DNA from: Corallochytrium limacisporum
Lineage: Eukaryota; Opisthokonta
DNA: 64,000 nucleotides
Assembly: GCA_002811645.1 (NCBI GenBank)
Contig: PDIP01000052.1
Location: 41,847-105,846, forward strand
Direction: 5' to 3'
Shown here: one piece after another, positions 32,501-45,216 of the stretch
Numbering within the stretch: the first letter of the stretch is position 1
Layout of the letters: every line of letters begins with the position of its first letter
Position numbers and translations under genes: made by a program
The notes under the pieces: model-generated
Databases searched by the model: none
What the model saw: only the letters and a program-made list of their open reading frames with translations
Told to the model about the DNA's origin: nothing

Positions 32501-34323
32501 TGACATCACCAGTCTACGACCCTGTCCAGACGGCACAGACCCGCGCCCTGGCGGCGCTCATTCCCAGGGCTTGGATTACTGCGGCCATTGACGTATACCT
32601 GCTCTGGCCCAGTTGGTCGCAAGTGGTCGCTCCGATGGCAATTGAACAGGCCCGCCGCACCTTTGACGATGTTTTGCGCATGATGCCCAAGGAAACAGCG
32701 GCCAAGGCCGCAGCCGCGGTGGCCTCTGATGCACCACAGCACGGCTCCGATGCTAAAGCGGCAACTAAGATGGGCCTGCGGTATAGGGTTGGTGCTGGTG
32801 CCGCCAGCGCGGCGACTAATCCTACTGCTCCAGTGACGAATTCGTCAAGTGAAGAAAACGGCGGTGAGGATGCGAGCGACATTGACGCCATGCTGGAAGC
32901 CCTCCAAGCCTATGACTGGCTGTGGAGTCATACGGGCGGTCTTTACATCGACAACGCGAGCCAATGGCGTCCGCGCTTCCTCAGCATGATCAAGGAGCAA
33001 AACAATAGTACCGCCTCTGAATCTGCTGCGGCTGATGCTGTTTCCAAGGCCGCCAACGCCACCGGTCCGTCTCGCATTGCCTCTGGTGCTGCAGCTAAGG
33101 CTGCTGCCAGTGCCAAGAAAATGTCACCGAGCCGCCTTCTGACCCGCCTCTATGTTGAGGACTGCATTATCCAAGGCTTTGTGGTTCTGCGTCAACAGCC
33201 CCGCCCGGCTCATGCGCGCCGACTGTTTGCGTACGCGCATTCGATTGCCACTCGTCTCCATCTCAGCGCCATGCAGCGATGGGCTAGTCTAGGCCTGTGC
33301 CTCGCAGCCCTGCGCCAGGGGGATAGCACTGTGACTCTCACGTGCCTCCGCGAGCTGCGTAGAGATGTGGAGAGCCTGGACAAGTCCCAACGTGCCGTGT
33401 TCCTAGCGCTGCTGGCCAAGAGCGAGAGCATGTCCAACGCAGACTCCACGCCTGCCGTGTCCACCAATGACCAGGCCACAGCGGATTGTGCAAACTCTGA
33501 CGATGACTCCTGCAAGGCTGGCTCGTCGAAGACAGCGACGGTCGATTCCGCGGAAGAGCAACAGCAGGACTTGCTAATCTTGGAACGCAGTCTGAGGCGG
33601 CTGAGCCCAGCCCTAGCAGCCTGCGATCGTGCTCAAGATATTCTACAGGGCATTATTGGTGCCATGTCCACCGCAGACACGACGAACACGACGAACACGC
33701 CTTCTCCATCAAGTCAGTCTTCCACCGATGCTGGCCAGCAGGGTGCCCTGATGACTAAATCCTCTGCAGTCCAGCAGAATACTCTGGCTCTCGGTGCCAT
33801 CAGTCTTGCCGCTGTGGAAATCGCGGAAGCCCGCCTTCGTATCCTCGATACTATGCGCAGCGCTCTGCAGCGCCAGTCTTATGCACACGCTCACCAGCAT
33901 AGCATCCAGCAAGACCAGCAGATGCCCATGATAATCAGCCCGGACATGGTCTCCAACGTCGAACGCAGTCTCGGCTTTGACGTCGACATCGCGCGCAAGG
34001 CGGCTCGCCTCTCGCCGCTTGCCGCACCGAGCGCCTACCGTCTTCAGGCTGTGCACCGTAGTCTGCAGGGTGCTGAGGAGAACAAGACCCGTGATCTCTT
34101 TGTCCGCGCCCGTAAGCTCGCCTATGCCATGGGTATGGAGTACGAGCAGGCCTTGTGTGACCTGCAGATGGTTATCTACCTGCCCGCGACCTCGCTCCAT
34201 GGTGGGGAGCGCGAGGCAAGCGTCACTAGCGCGCGGACCAGCTTTTTGCGTTGCGACGCTCCTCTGGAACTGATCCACCAGTGTGATGAGGTCCTGAGGA
34301 GCTCTGTTTTGGTTGTACAGTGA
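29566..34323 (+). CDS. SREBF: SREBP-family membrane-bound bHLH transcription factor
   Basis: A 1585-residue protein. The N-terminus is acidic (MDDLFDAQL, then D-F-D-L-V-D-D), fitting a transactivation domain. A long disordered stretch follows with Asn/Ser runs, a His/Pro/Tyr/Ala-rich stretch (about 225-340) and Ser/Lys/Glu-rich sequence. The bHLH-zipper is at about 494-565 with E-K-R-Y-R-D-S-I-N-x-K-I; the Tyr at 507 is the SREBP-specific residue that allows sterol-response-element binding. Two hydrophobic segments (about 683-704 and 754-775) flank a roughly 50-residue loop, as in ER-anchored SREBPs. A long C-terminal domain of about 800 residues follows. Known SREBPs are released by proteolysis and activate sterol and lipid genes. 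The loop has no Arg, so a site-1-protease R-x-x-L site is not visible. Confidence 0.88.
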   Translation: MDDLFDAQLNSQQDALLADLILNQDILGDFDLVDDAADFSGSSGSDWEQNVLNGTLGLPELGSSGGDNVSAQTPQPERQDSAVSSNTLGPKPPRQRVTSARSTDGTLMTDTSVGPFSPSSDKSWAQRDQHEGSTVTDALSPHGSSGSAHSSRRASVERERSSKKTHTRQTSNGSTQSQQDSNGGKESTKKATNANNSNSNNSNSNSNGSTSSTNNGTRSNGAPTGAPPMGYPPHGMPPHPHAPPPPGYPYHHPHHYYQAHAAAAAMAFQNPHFNPYIAAMSAHNPYMAAAAAHASGKMPPPPPPPHPAAYAGYPYGPAPPAPANAANSGAAKESTKKPPADKIAIERLPKSKAQSSTTSNANKSNTNNTAVSATTTSSSLPAKDQPQSEAKSNNVESSSTTKDESKTEGSEKDSEAGNTAPTKAGPPASTTAPQAPTPHAYPPAWPYPYPPPPAHLSKAFAAMMPPPAMNSMHGTPRGHSSNEEDGQGASKKPERNRGGHYDVEKRYRDSINGKIQELKHIVPSCANAPPSIKLNKATILRKTIEYVRSLEAVVMRLQAENAQAKGSRTSATIPSSPVRSPDGVQEYASPQSTHSHASGSSHLKGVTSEDDAHSVVTVSSKKESDEHGDAASSKVDSPKSPDHSVDIAEEDEDKKATVGSKKRSAEEAELDMELPAAKSPTKALSAVLMFMGLYSVQAPVLNVFTASTADDVMPDSAVFHGKSLNSVGGLMMDDATSASTPWTMAAMVQSTNVDIVLPVLRAVVALCMLWAMVAMNGGWDKFTLWGSVVSTTSRDARRHSNQFGGDTQQQRHTHTRQAQFLAWRGRQPATAREVVRRAPLLLAELNHTVPQSYLSLCGATLWEFSHFLVNSMIPRYLEDAFRLLPTEIQKMLCKYASRVPLLRRMTAGTTNGRVIGANVKPLRRISAEELQRERSAARIYFEWHQALLTRAVESEDETIKAGMLRIYATLCTLNCLTRVTSPVYDPVQTAQTRALAALIPRAWITAAIDVYLLWPSWSQVVAPMAIEQARRTFDDVLRMMPKETAAKAAAAVASDAPQHGSDAKAATKMGLRYRVGAGAASAATNPTAPVTNSSSEENGGEDASDIDAMLEALQAYDWLWSHTGGLYIDNASQWRPRFLSMIKEQNNSTASESAAADAVSKAANATGPSRIASGAAAKAAASAKKMSPSRLLTRLYVEDCIIQGFVVLRQQPRPAHARRLFAYAHSIATRLHLSAMQRWASLGLCLAALRQGDSTVTLTCLRELRRDVESLDKSQRAVFLALLAKSESMSNADSTPAVSTNDQATADCANSDDDSCKAGSSKTATVDSAEEQQQDLLILERSLRRLSPALAACDRAQDILQGIIGAMSTADTTNTTNTPSPSSQSSTDAGQQGALMTKSSAVQQNTLALGAISLAAVEIAEARLRILDTMRSALQRQSYAHAHQHSIQQDQQMPMIISPDMVSNVERSLGFDVDIARKAARLSPLAAPSAYRLQAVHRSLQGAEENKTRDLFVRARKLAYAMGMEYEQALCDLQMVIYLPATSLHGGEREASVTSARTSFLRCDAPLELIHQCDEVLRSSVLVVQ

Positions 34324-34384
34324 AACACTAATTTGAAATTTGGACAATAATGACGACATCATCTGTCTGTATCCCGACGTAACA

Positions 34385-34390
34385 AATAAA
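34385..34390 (+). promoter_or_regulatory. AATAAA polyadenylation signal after SREBP
   Basis: 62 nt downstream of the SREBP stop, in the 218-bp convergent gap with the S6 kinase gene. Confidence 0.6.
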
Positions 34391-34478
34391 CCAATCCCGT
34401 AACCCCATGTACATTCAGCGCACAGTGCAATAGTACGGTGATCCGTTCAAATGGGAATCAACGTGTCTAAGAGAGGGC

Positions 34479-34484
34479 TTTAAT
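34479..34484 (-). promoter_or_regulatory. ATTAAA polyadenylation signal for S6 kinase
   Basis: ATTAAA on the minus strand, about 60 nt past the S6 kinase stop codon. Confidence 0.45.
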
Positions 34485-34541
34485 TTTGCTCTTTCAAATG
34501 GCTTTGTTGCTTGTTTACCACCAGGATTCTTTTGGTTGTTT

Positions 34542-36233
<1,692 letters not shown>

Positions 36234-36728
36234 CTAAAACCAGATACTACTGGTGCCAGCAAGTAACACTCCCGCCGAAGTTTCAGGATTAAAACTCATT
36301 CAGTATTAAGGGCCTGGAGTCATGATCAACAGGATCCCAGCGGTTCAGTATCCGAAATAGCCGAACATGATCATTTCTCTAACGACAGATGCAACCGTAC
36401 AGCCTAGCCAAAACACAATACACACCAACGAGAACCACCTTTCTTAGTTTCGTGCGAAATAAGAGCGTTCAGACGGCTCGTCCCACTATCAGCTCAAACA
36501 AACAAGATTAGTGGAAAAAAGTCAGTCACAAGGGGGGGGGGAGGGGCAAGTGAAGGGTGGGGAGGGACGACGACGAGGGAGGAGGGGGAGAGGAAGAGGG
36601 CCCAAAAAATCTGCAGACGATAACCTTTTCCTCCCCTTTTTTTTTCCCTTTTTTTCTTTACCCAGTTTTTTTGTTCGCCTTGGCGGACTGCCAAGTTTTT
36701 TATTCGTTTTGCTCGCGAACAGTAGCCA

Positions 36729-36795
36729 TGCTGTGCTGTGCTGTGCTCTCGCCTGCTCTGGCCTGCTCTGCTGTGCTGTGCTGTGCTGTGCCCTG
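36729..36795. repeat. GCTGT/GCTCT pentanucleotide tandem repeat
   Basis: About 12 copies of a 5-bp unit (GCTGT with GCTCT and GCCTG variants), in the gap upstream of S6K. Confidence 0.8.
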
Positions 36796-38523
36796 CTCCG
36801 CCACCGGTGCTTTTGCGCTTGCGCTCTGGTTTGTGCAAAAAGACTTACGTAGCGCTCACTCCTCCTTCGCTGCCTCACTCCCCCCCTCCTCTCCTCTCTC
36901 CCTCGGGACTCTCTCGCTCTCGCTTCTCAAATTTCCGCCTTTATTTTTTTCTTCTTTTCTTCGCGGTCAGGCCAGCCCCCCCCCCTCTCTCTCTTTTTTT
37001 CTTCTTTGCTTGTTCTGTTTCCTTCCCGGTCCTTTTTCTTTTCTTGCCCCCCCCCCCTTCCCTGGCCCACACAAAACCACTCCCATTTTCCCCCCTTTCG
37101 TGTGTCTCGTCTCTTCCTGCTCCCCTTCCCTCACACACACACACAGAGCGACACCCAACAGAGCCGAAGGGGGGTTCTCCCAATCAATCCCCACCACCGC
37201 TCGCCTCCGGTCCTTCGTTTTTTCTTCCTTTCCTGCTAAACACCGGGACAGTGTACTCAAGGGTCAGAGGGCCAAAGAACGGTCCAGAGACACACAGAGA
37301 TAGAGAGAGAGAGAGAGAGAGAAATTGTCTCTCCCTTTTTTCTGCCGCTTTGTGGGGTGGTCGTTGATTCGTGCCTAGCTTGGGCCTTCCCTCCCTCTCT
37401 GTCTCTGTCTCTCTCTCTGTCTTGGGGCCTCCCGTTTTGCTCTATTCAGGACCGGACGATGGTTGTGTTTGTGGGAGGAGGGGCAAAAAGAAAAAGCAAA
37501 CGGGGCGGCCAGGCCTCCCCTCCTTCCTTTCCGGGGCCTTGGTCTTTTGTTTTTCTTGCCTTTGTCTCTCTTCCAATTTTGTTCGTTCCCTTTTTTTCTT
37601 TTAGCTTTTCTTTATTTTTCCCTATGGCCTGAGGTGTATACGGAATTCAATTGGCGGGTCCCCTTCGGATCTGGCATAGGTCCAAGACGAGAGAGGCCCA
37701 AAAAAATTTCTTCCCCTTCCCTCTACGGTTTCTCCAGCATTGTAACTGCCCACCTTCTCTCGTCATTCATACATTTATTACTGTAAATGTCCTAGCCATG
37801 CGCGCGTATGGTACAAGACTTTAACTGCCATATTTCTGTCGCGATTGTGTGATTTTTTTTTTGCCGGGGGAGGGGGGAGGGAGGTGGTTTTCTTTTTACC
37901 CTGTGGGGTGCGTGCGTTGTGTGAGTGGTGGCCGATGGACACCTCCTGCTCTCCGGTAAGCAAGGAAACAAAAAAAAGCCACACTGGAAATATATAAAAC
38001 CAGGCCCAAAAATTACCCGGGGAGTTGCTCTCCGGGAAGGGGGGGGAGGGAGAGGTGGACATGTGGAAAACAAAAGGCAAAAATACAGAAACCAAAACAA
38101 ATACACAAAGGAAATTGAAAGGGAGCCACACAGACAGAGAGAGAGAGAGAGAGAGAGAAAAGAAGAAACAAATTAATGGGTGTAAAACACACTTTATAAA
38201 ATCTGGGCCCCCGTCTATACCTCCACCCCACCCTTAATATTAGATAGTTAGATGAAAGTGGGGTGGTATTTGAGCCGGCTCTGCACGAGCGAAGGGGGGC
38301 TCGAGACAGAGAGAGAGAGTGTGTGTGTGCGTGTGTGTGGCGTATGAAGAATCAACCACAGAGACAACCCCCTCTCCTCTGGCTCTCTCTCGCTCTCTCT
38401 CTCTGTCTCACTCGCTTCCCCTCGGATCCTCCAAAGGTCCTCTACTACTACTGCCAGCTGGTGGGGGGCTCTCGTGGTACACACACCATTGGCAGGTCGT
38501 GTCACATTGAACATTAGCCCCCT

Positions 38524-38538
38524 CCCCCCCCCCCCGGG
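38524..38538. repeat. C12G3 homopolymer junction
   Basis: Twelve C followed by three G, in the same class as the longer C(n)G(n) runs. Confidence 0.85.
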
Positions 38539-40298
38539 CGGTCCAGTGCGCGAGACCATTGTTTTCTCCCGGTCAACGTTGGTGGTGTGGCAAAAAAGGG
38601 GCACAAGGGGCAGCGGCAGCGGGTAGTGCGTGCAATAGAAACCCAGTAGTGGACTGGACAACCTAGGATGAAGCAATTAGCCCATCAACTGCGACAACCG
38701 CGCGCATAGCATGTTTATTTACCATGCAGTTGCATCATCCCAACCAAGAACTCTTATCTCTATCTCCACTTCCCGATATACTTGAGTTTGGCCGCTGCTG
38801 TGGGCTATTCGGGTGTGTCTCCCTTTTGAGTGTGGGGAGAGGTATGAGTTGTTGAGTGAATTGTGTCACATGAGGCTATCCAGGCCTCGCATGGTACCTC
38901 GGTGTATGCGTGTGTGTGTGTTTGAAAGGGATATCAGGATGTGTGCTTTGCATGCCAATAACGTAGTGGGATGGGGTGGTCTTTGCCAGGGACAGATTGG
39001 TATAGGCAGTGGCTTGATTGATGCTGGCAGCGTGTGCCATGTCACATTTCTCTTGCCGGCGGGAGTCCGTGCGTGACTTTTCAATTTTTGCTTGCGTGTC
39101 GGTGGTGCGCGCGGTTCATAGCCAAAGTACTGTCTGGCCTACCGAACAGGCCCCCCCCCCTTCCTCCCCCTTCTCGGTCCCATTCCCTCACTGCTCATCC
39201 TGTATCTCCCATTTCTGAACATTTTCAGTTGCCGATCCGCACGTTTGACGTGCTCCAACACGGCAAAATAAGCGTTAAGCCACGGAAAACTAAAACTCCC
39301 CACTCTCCCACCCAGGCCTCTCTTCCCCCCCCCCTCTCCCCCCGGGGGACCCCCCTTCTCTTCGCCGCTCCTTCTCCTCCTCCCGCAGGCAGGCCCAAGC
39401 CAGCCAAGTTTTTTTTGTTTTTGTTTTTTTTGTTTCTTTTTTTTACTTTAACTTTTTGTTCCTTTTTTTTTTGGGTCCCCTTTTTCTGTTCTGCGGAGAC
39501 CTCACTGTTCCCTCTGTCCAGAACCGCCCACTCGCTGTTTCGGCCATTTACTTTCGGTAGTTTAACTATGAAATACAGCAGAGGGTCTCATGACCGGTGG
39601 TGCCGCTCGTGGACCCAGCGGCAAAAAGGCGTACAAAGGAAAAAAGAACGGCGAGAAACAGGGAAACCAACAAGGCACAAGGAAAACGGCGGACGTTCCC
39701 GATTGATCTCCGACATCCCAAGAACGTGCCATCGCCCATGTCCAGCTAGCAGTACGTTTTATATGAATTCGGGGTCAGGGACTCCTGAGCAAGGCGAGCT
39801 TGCCACCGGACGACGTACGGTAGTTGAACTCAAACACGCACCCACACCCACGCACACACACACACATTCCAACACCAAACAGCGAGAGCGAGAGAGAGAG
39901 AGAGAGAGACCTGAACCCTTGAAAACGATGGGACCGCCACCACCCAGAAGGATTCTATCCACCACCACCACCAAGGCCCGGGGCAGGACAAATGCCCTTA
40001 ACTCCTCCCTCTCCCCCCGGCTTCCATTCTTGCTCGGCCTCGCTCTCTCTCAGCCTCTCTCTCTCTCTCTCCCCCCCGGGGGTCCTCCCCATTCTTCGGG
40101 GGTCTCATTTCCGGGGTGCTGGGGGAGAAAGGGGGAGGGCCATTCAGTACCAAAAAGCTCTGGAATCGTGTGGGGTCTGACACCTGGGCCACGGGCAAAG
40201 GACAGTCAGGCCATCCGCGCTAAGCAGTAGTTGCCCTCCCCCTCAGTGTATTTTTTTCTAACTAACGAGGACAAAACCGGCGTTACGAAGGGGAGGGG

Positions 40299-40375
40299 NN
40301 NNNNNNNNNNNNNNNNNNNNNNNNNNNNNNNNNNNNNNNNNNNNNNNNNNNNNNNNNNNNNNNNNNNNNNNNNNN
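40299..40375. other. assembly gap (77 N) within a poly-G tract
   Basis: 77 unknown bases bounded by GGGAGGGG on the left and about 14 G on the right. The true sequence is probably a longer G-rich tract that could not be sequenced. Confidence 0.98.
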
Positions 40376-41296
40376 GGGGGGGGGGGGGGAGCGAAGAGAC
40401 TGTAGTTGTCCGTTTTTTTTTTGAGCCCTCCTTGTGATCGATCGGGGTCATTTTTTTGGTTAATTCCGGTATGCACACACACGCATGTTGAAGGACGGAC
40501 TTTGCTCGTGTGGGTTTCTCTTTTGGGTTGGCAGTATTGGATCCCCATTGAGCACGCATGACCACCAGTGAGAACCCGGCATCCCACACACAGAGAAAGA
40601 GCGGCGCGGACAAGCCGGCAGTGATGCCATTTTGCGGACTTGGATCACATCACAGCTTTAGACGCTGCTGCCGAAGGGAGTCAGGGACTGCGTGTGTGGC
40701 TGTTCCAATCATCGACTCTATCATCAATACCTGAACTTGGATCACTGATCAATGAACATGGTGTCAGCATGTTTGGTCTGATCCGAAAAACAGGTAAAGA
40801 CTTTGACGATGATCTTTGATCCCTGTGTGGAATGGGAGTACGCATGGGTGGCCCGGATCTCCCCATCCCCATCTTCTCCCATACACAATGAAATGGTGTA
40901 TTTACTATGGGGGGAGGTTGGCAGTGAAAATCAAATTGATTGATTCGGTTCGGCCCGCCGCCCGGAAGTGGAGGGCTGGGCGAAAGGGAGCCCCTCGCTA
41001 AGGCTGCAGTGTTTCGGGGACCCGCTGCTGACCGGCAGGGATACTCACAGCTATGTGCACCTGACTCGCAATATTTCTGTGTTGCCGGGTGTGCATGTCA
41101 CGGTGTTGTAAGTTTGGGTCGATATCATAAATTTGGTAGAAGAGATAGTCAGCGAAACCATTTCAATTGAATGGAACAAGGGCGAAACTCCGTTCGTTCA
41201 ATCCTGGCGGCTGAGTGTTTGTCGAACCGATCATAGCCGTGGGGAAACAGGATCCTTAAAGATTGGAGATAAACGCGAAAACACCGCACACAAGAA

Positions 41297-41641
41297 ATGA
41301 CAGACCAACCAAAAACAGTAGCAGAGACCTCCGCTGTACCAGAACCGTCCGCCGATCCGAAGAGTCCTCGTGTGGCAATTGACTACTGTCCGGGCTGCCG
41401 GTGGATGATGCGTGCAGCATGGACCGCCCAGGAACTGATGACCACTTTTGCTGATGACCTTAATGAGGTTGCCATTCGTCCAGCTCGAGAGGCTCCTGGA
41501 ATATTTCGCGTGTGGCTCGATGATGAACTGATCCACGACCGCAAGTTGGACGGCGGTTTCCTAGAACTGAAGCAGCTGAAGCAGCGTATTCGCGACGTGC
41601 TGAAGCCGGAGAAGAGTCTCGGTCACTCTGACAAGAAGTAG
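41297..41641 (+). CDS. SelW-like Rdx-family thioredoxin-fold protein (Cys form)
   Basis: A 114-residue protein. After a roughly 25-residue Pro/Ala/Ser N-terminus, the Rdx core starts VAIDYCPGCRW with a C-x-x-C redox motif (Cys31, Cys34). It continues with M-R-A-A-W-x-A-Q-E-L-x-x-T-F and the V-A-I-R-P strand, then D-G-G-F-x-E-x-K-x-L-K-Q-R-I-R-D, all typical of the SelW/SelT/SelH-related family. Both motif cysteines are TGT/TGC codons, so this is the non-selenocysteine form. Members are small proteins implicated in thiol redox control; the substrate is unknown. No targeting signal is evident. It is convergent with COX5B, 355 bp apart. Confidence 0.85.
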   Translation: MTDQPKTVAETSAVPEPSADPKSPRVAIDYCPGCRWMMRAAWTAQELMTTFADDLNEVAIRPAREAPGIFRVWLDDELIHDRKLDGGFLELKQLKQRIRDVLKPEKSLGHSDKK

Positions 41642-41996
41642 GTGATGTGTTTAATGACATGTAATTATTGCCTCTTCAAATATACATGTTTATGGAAGAG
41701 TATGTGATCATCCCGTGATCCGAGTAACCCTGAACCCAAGCACCTCGTACATATTTCAGGGGGTTGATGGTACACAGCTTAGAAGATCCATGACTCGGTT
41801 CTTTCAGGAACCATTGGGATGTCTCCTTCGACGAGCATCAAAGCATGACAGTATCAAAAGACATTACGAAACTATAGATATCACTTTCAAGAAATGGGTT
41901 TTAAGTAAACATGTTGTGTGGATTGGTATTTCGCTAGATTCCGGATCTCTGCTTTGGCTGGTTCAAGCAGGCTCTCAAAAATTATTCAAGATGAAC
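41642..41996. other. convergent gap SelW-like / COX5B
   Basis: 355 bp of AT-rich mixed sequence between two stop codons. No repeat islands or genes seen; it should hold both 3' UTRs. Confidence 0.6.
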
Positions 41997-42431
41997 TTAG
42001 TGAGACACCTGGGTCAGGTAGTAGCGCTGACCACAGCTGGGGCAGTTGTCCGGGCTGTCCTTCTTGACCACAACCCAAGTGACGAAAGTCTCCTGGCAGT
42101 TGCAGGCAACAACACGCTCAGTGAAGCGGCTGGGCACCTCAATCGGGGGGTTAAGGACACCGAGGGGACCACTGTAGCCTTTGGTCAGGTACACGTCATC
42201 TCCACGCCTCAGAGCCTCCAGCTCCTCACGCTCGCGACCGAAAGACTGCTCCATGGAAGTGGGGATGCGACCAGTGACACCGAGCTCGGGGACGTTGGAC
42301 TCCTCGGCCTTGTCAGAGGCCCAGCGCTTGAAGCTAGTGACTACCGAAGATCCGAGGACGCGGGGAGTGACAACCGACGACCGAGTAATGGCGACCCGTG
42401 AGGCCTGGCGTGCAGCGGTAATGAAGACCAT
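41997..42431 (-). CDS. COX5B: Cytochrome c oxidase subunit 5B (fungal Cox4), mitochondrial
   Basis: A 144-residue precursor. Residues 1-36 are Arg/Ser/Val/Thr-rich with no acidic residues and form a likely matrix presequence ending near KRWASDKAEE. The mature part has the family GR-I-P-T-x-x-x-x-x-x-GRE-R-E-E-L segment and P-S-x-F-x-E-R-V-V. The zinc site follows as C-N-C and, about 22 residues later, C-P-S-C-G-x-x-Y, matching the four Cys ligands of COX5B. It is a nuclear-encoded, matrix-facing structural subunit of complex IV. Length and motifs are normal. Confidence 0.93.
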   Translation of the reverse strand: MVFITAARQASRVAITRSSVVTPRVLGSSVVTSFKRWASDKAEESNVPELGVTGRIPTSMEQSFGREREELEALRRGDDVYLTKGYSGPLGVLNPPIEVPSRFTERVVACNCQETFVTWVVVKKDSPDNCPSCGQRYYLTQVSH

Positions 42432-45216
42432 GGTTATTGTTGATCAATTAGTATAAACAAAGTTGGTAAATAAACTATGACAAGAAAGGATTTCAAACCC
42501 GGATCCCGAAGCTGGAAATTCCTTATGATATTCTGTTGGACTCTAAAACTAAAGACTGAGTTGGACGTGACTCCGTACGAACCTCGTGAGTCTTTAGCCG
42601 GTAAATTCCCGTGGGTGTGTAAATAAATTTGAAGGGTTACCTTGATCAAACCAGGAAGAGGGTGTTAACCCACGCGGTTGTTTATGTCTCTGATCTACCT
42701 TTACGCAAGATAATATTGTTATTAACCACCAAGTGGAAGTCATCATATCAAGGAAAGTCAAAGGAAACACGGTCTCTGTCCAAACAGTCCCAATGTCTTT
42801 ACAAGAGATATAATGCCAACCGCCACTCCGGCGTGTTTTGTTAGCGCGGATCCAGAGCGGCTTTTTCCACAGGGCCAGGTGGACTGGTATTACGGACCCC
42901 TCCTCGGTTATGTTTCCCTCTGTTTTGGTTTGAGTTTTCTTTATTGCCCGCCAACCAAGGATACATCTTCCACCAAGTGCGGTTGCCAATTATTGTGCAC
43001 ACGTTCTCAGCTGGCACCGAAACGACCATGCTCGCATTATGCAATCCAACCACCAGCCTTCGTTTTGTTCTGAGATGTGAGGCCTGCATGCGTCCATCTG
43101 CGAGGAAGGAAGGGGGGGGGCGGTGCGTGGTGTACGTATACAACAAACACGAAAAATCGTAAACAGTGCAGTACAAGGAGAACGGGCGAGGACACGGGCG
43201 TGTGTAGAGGGAATGCGGGACAACTCCCCCTCCCTCCCGGCCGGTGGCCCACCCTCCCTCCTTTTTTCCTTTTCGCTCTGTCTCTCATTACCGCTCCGCC
43301 GTTGGGTATGGAAGTAAACAAAAAGCAATCGAGGGGGGCAGGTGGACCTTGCGGTCGAATCTCGGTAGATTTAGTACTGGAGGGCCAACACCCCACCCGC
43401 CACCGCGAAGCCCCATTTCCGTATACCCGATGCCCCGCGGTGGGTTGCATAGTGGGGCGGGACACCGAAGGTCACCGGTAGAAAATGGCCCGAAGTTCTA
43501 GGAACGGAGAATTTTCCGGTTCGCCACCGTGCGCTCTCTCTCACACCGGCCAGCGCAATTTGCCACAACCAAGCTCCTCCCTCATTTTTAACTTTTTTTT
43601 TTTGCTTTTTGTTGGTTGGGTTCAAAAGCAATGTTTTCTTCGTGTTTCTCTTTTGCAGACCCCCCCCCCTTTCTACCGTCCTGGGTCTCTCCGCCCCTTC
43701 CCACCTGCTGCACCCCCCCCCTTGTGTCTCCCCTACAACTCTCCTCAGCAAAAGCCCTATTACTTAAATCCTTCTTTTTAAATGTTTTGGGTATACTCCA
43801 GTATTGAATGTACCGCACAATTAATTTTCATCCGGGCCGGTTTCGAAAGCAGAGCGGGCGGTTTTTCCTTTTTTTTTCCTTTCTTCCTTCTTCTTCTCTT
43901 TGTTGTACATAGTGAACCAACGGCGAGGGAAGCAGATCTGTTCCTGTGGACCCCGCTTGTGCTGATTACCCCCCTTTGGCACCTCCCGCTCTGTTTATAT
44001 AACCGCCACCGAACCGAAAAGCAAGGGCTCCGACCAAAACAAAAGGAAAGCTGAAAAGGATTGGGGGGAGAGGGGAGAGGGATTTTGGAGGAGAGAAGAC
44101 CACGGGAGGGAAAAAAGAAACCAAGGAAGAAAGGGGCCCAAAAAAAAAAAGGGAGTAAAAAAAACGCGGAACACAGGAAAATCGGGGTGACGACGTGAAA
44201 AGACCAGGAGCGCGGGAGGAGGGGGGGGGGTAGGGGAGAGGGCCAAGCACGCACTAGAAATATTGCGGGACAGGAAACAGGGCTGCCCTACGCGGAGGGG
44301 GGAGGGACCAACGGGGACGAAACCATAGGTCTCCAATTGATTGGTATGGAATTGGATTTATAATCAAATGAGTATACGAAGATATTAAAAATGAAGCTGA
44401 TTGTTCCTAATTTCCGCAGAGGTCATCTTGATTTATGTACATTGTAATTTAACTCTTAAGTACTATACATTTTGATCACACAGTAAAATCATGTATTTGA
44501 ATCGGTCATTGGATTTGTAGCTCTCGCGCCGGTCAGGAACTTCGTTGGACATGCATTACCTTTTGTCGTGGGTTTATTGTTCTAAGTGGCTTGTATCTGT
44601 GTTCACTTGGTTCTCAAACAAAGTTGGTGACAAGATCTGTCATTGTAAAGGGTAAAAGGGGGGGATCTAGAGTGAAGCAATGGTGCACTATGCAGCGTTG
44701 GACGCAATCTCTCGGTTCGCTTGCTCACGACCGATCACGCATGCCTTGCATGTCCAAGATGGTGTCAGTTTGCCCAAAGACACCACCTTGGACCATGCTG
44801 GCTGTGTATGTCAAAATCGTTGTCAAAACTGAAACTCAGTGAAGGCATCTCTCTTCACAACCCCAGAGGAACCCCGGCCCACGTGTATACCGCCCCCCAG
44901 GGCCCAATCCGAAGGGCACAGAGGCCATGGGTTCCAATTTCTACGGTTGCGCTGCCTGTGTGCATCAAATGAGTCAACACCCAAAGCATCTCACACACTC
45001 CCTTTGCCAATGACCCACTCTTCACATGGCGCCTTGTCTCGCCCTTTCGATTGATATGATCACTAACTGCCCAAATGGTTGTCTAGCTATGATCGAAATG
45101 TTTCATGTCATGGTCATGTTTGGAATGCTAAGATGTTTGAAAAATGGAAACAAAATAAATGCTAAATGGTGTTCACGAAAACAGAAGTGGGTGCACCAAG
45201 GGTCCTTCCAGGAAGC
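42432..45216. other. intergenic: repeat islands upstream of COX5B, downstream of GOGAT
   Basis: No gene recognised. About 680 bp of ordinary sequence upstream of COX5B is followed by C/T-rich (43225-43275, 43580-43740) and A/G-rich (44040-44300) islands with C8-9 and G10 runs. AT-richer sequence then runs to the GOGAT stop. Confidence 0.65.

Noticed and set aside
36557-37303. 248-codon plus-strand frame, Phe/Pro/Ser-rich
   Set aside because: Translation of pyrimidine-rich repeat islands.
39034-40230. 398-codon plus-strand frame
   Set aside because: Low-complexity translation of C/T, T and GA tracts; no domain, no coding-like composition.
41381-41401. Possible selenocysteine in the SelW-like protein
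   Set aside because: The C-x-x-C codons are TGT and TGC; no in-frame TGA.
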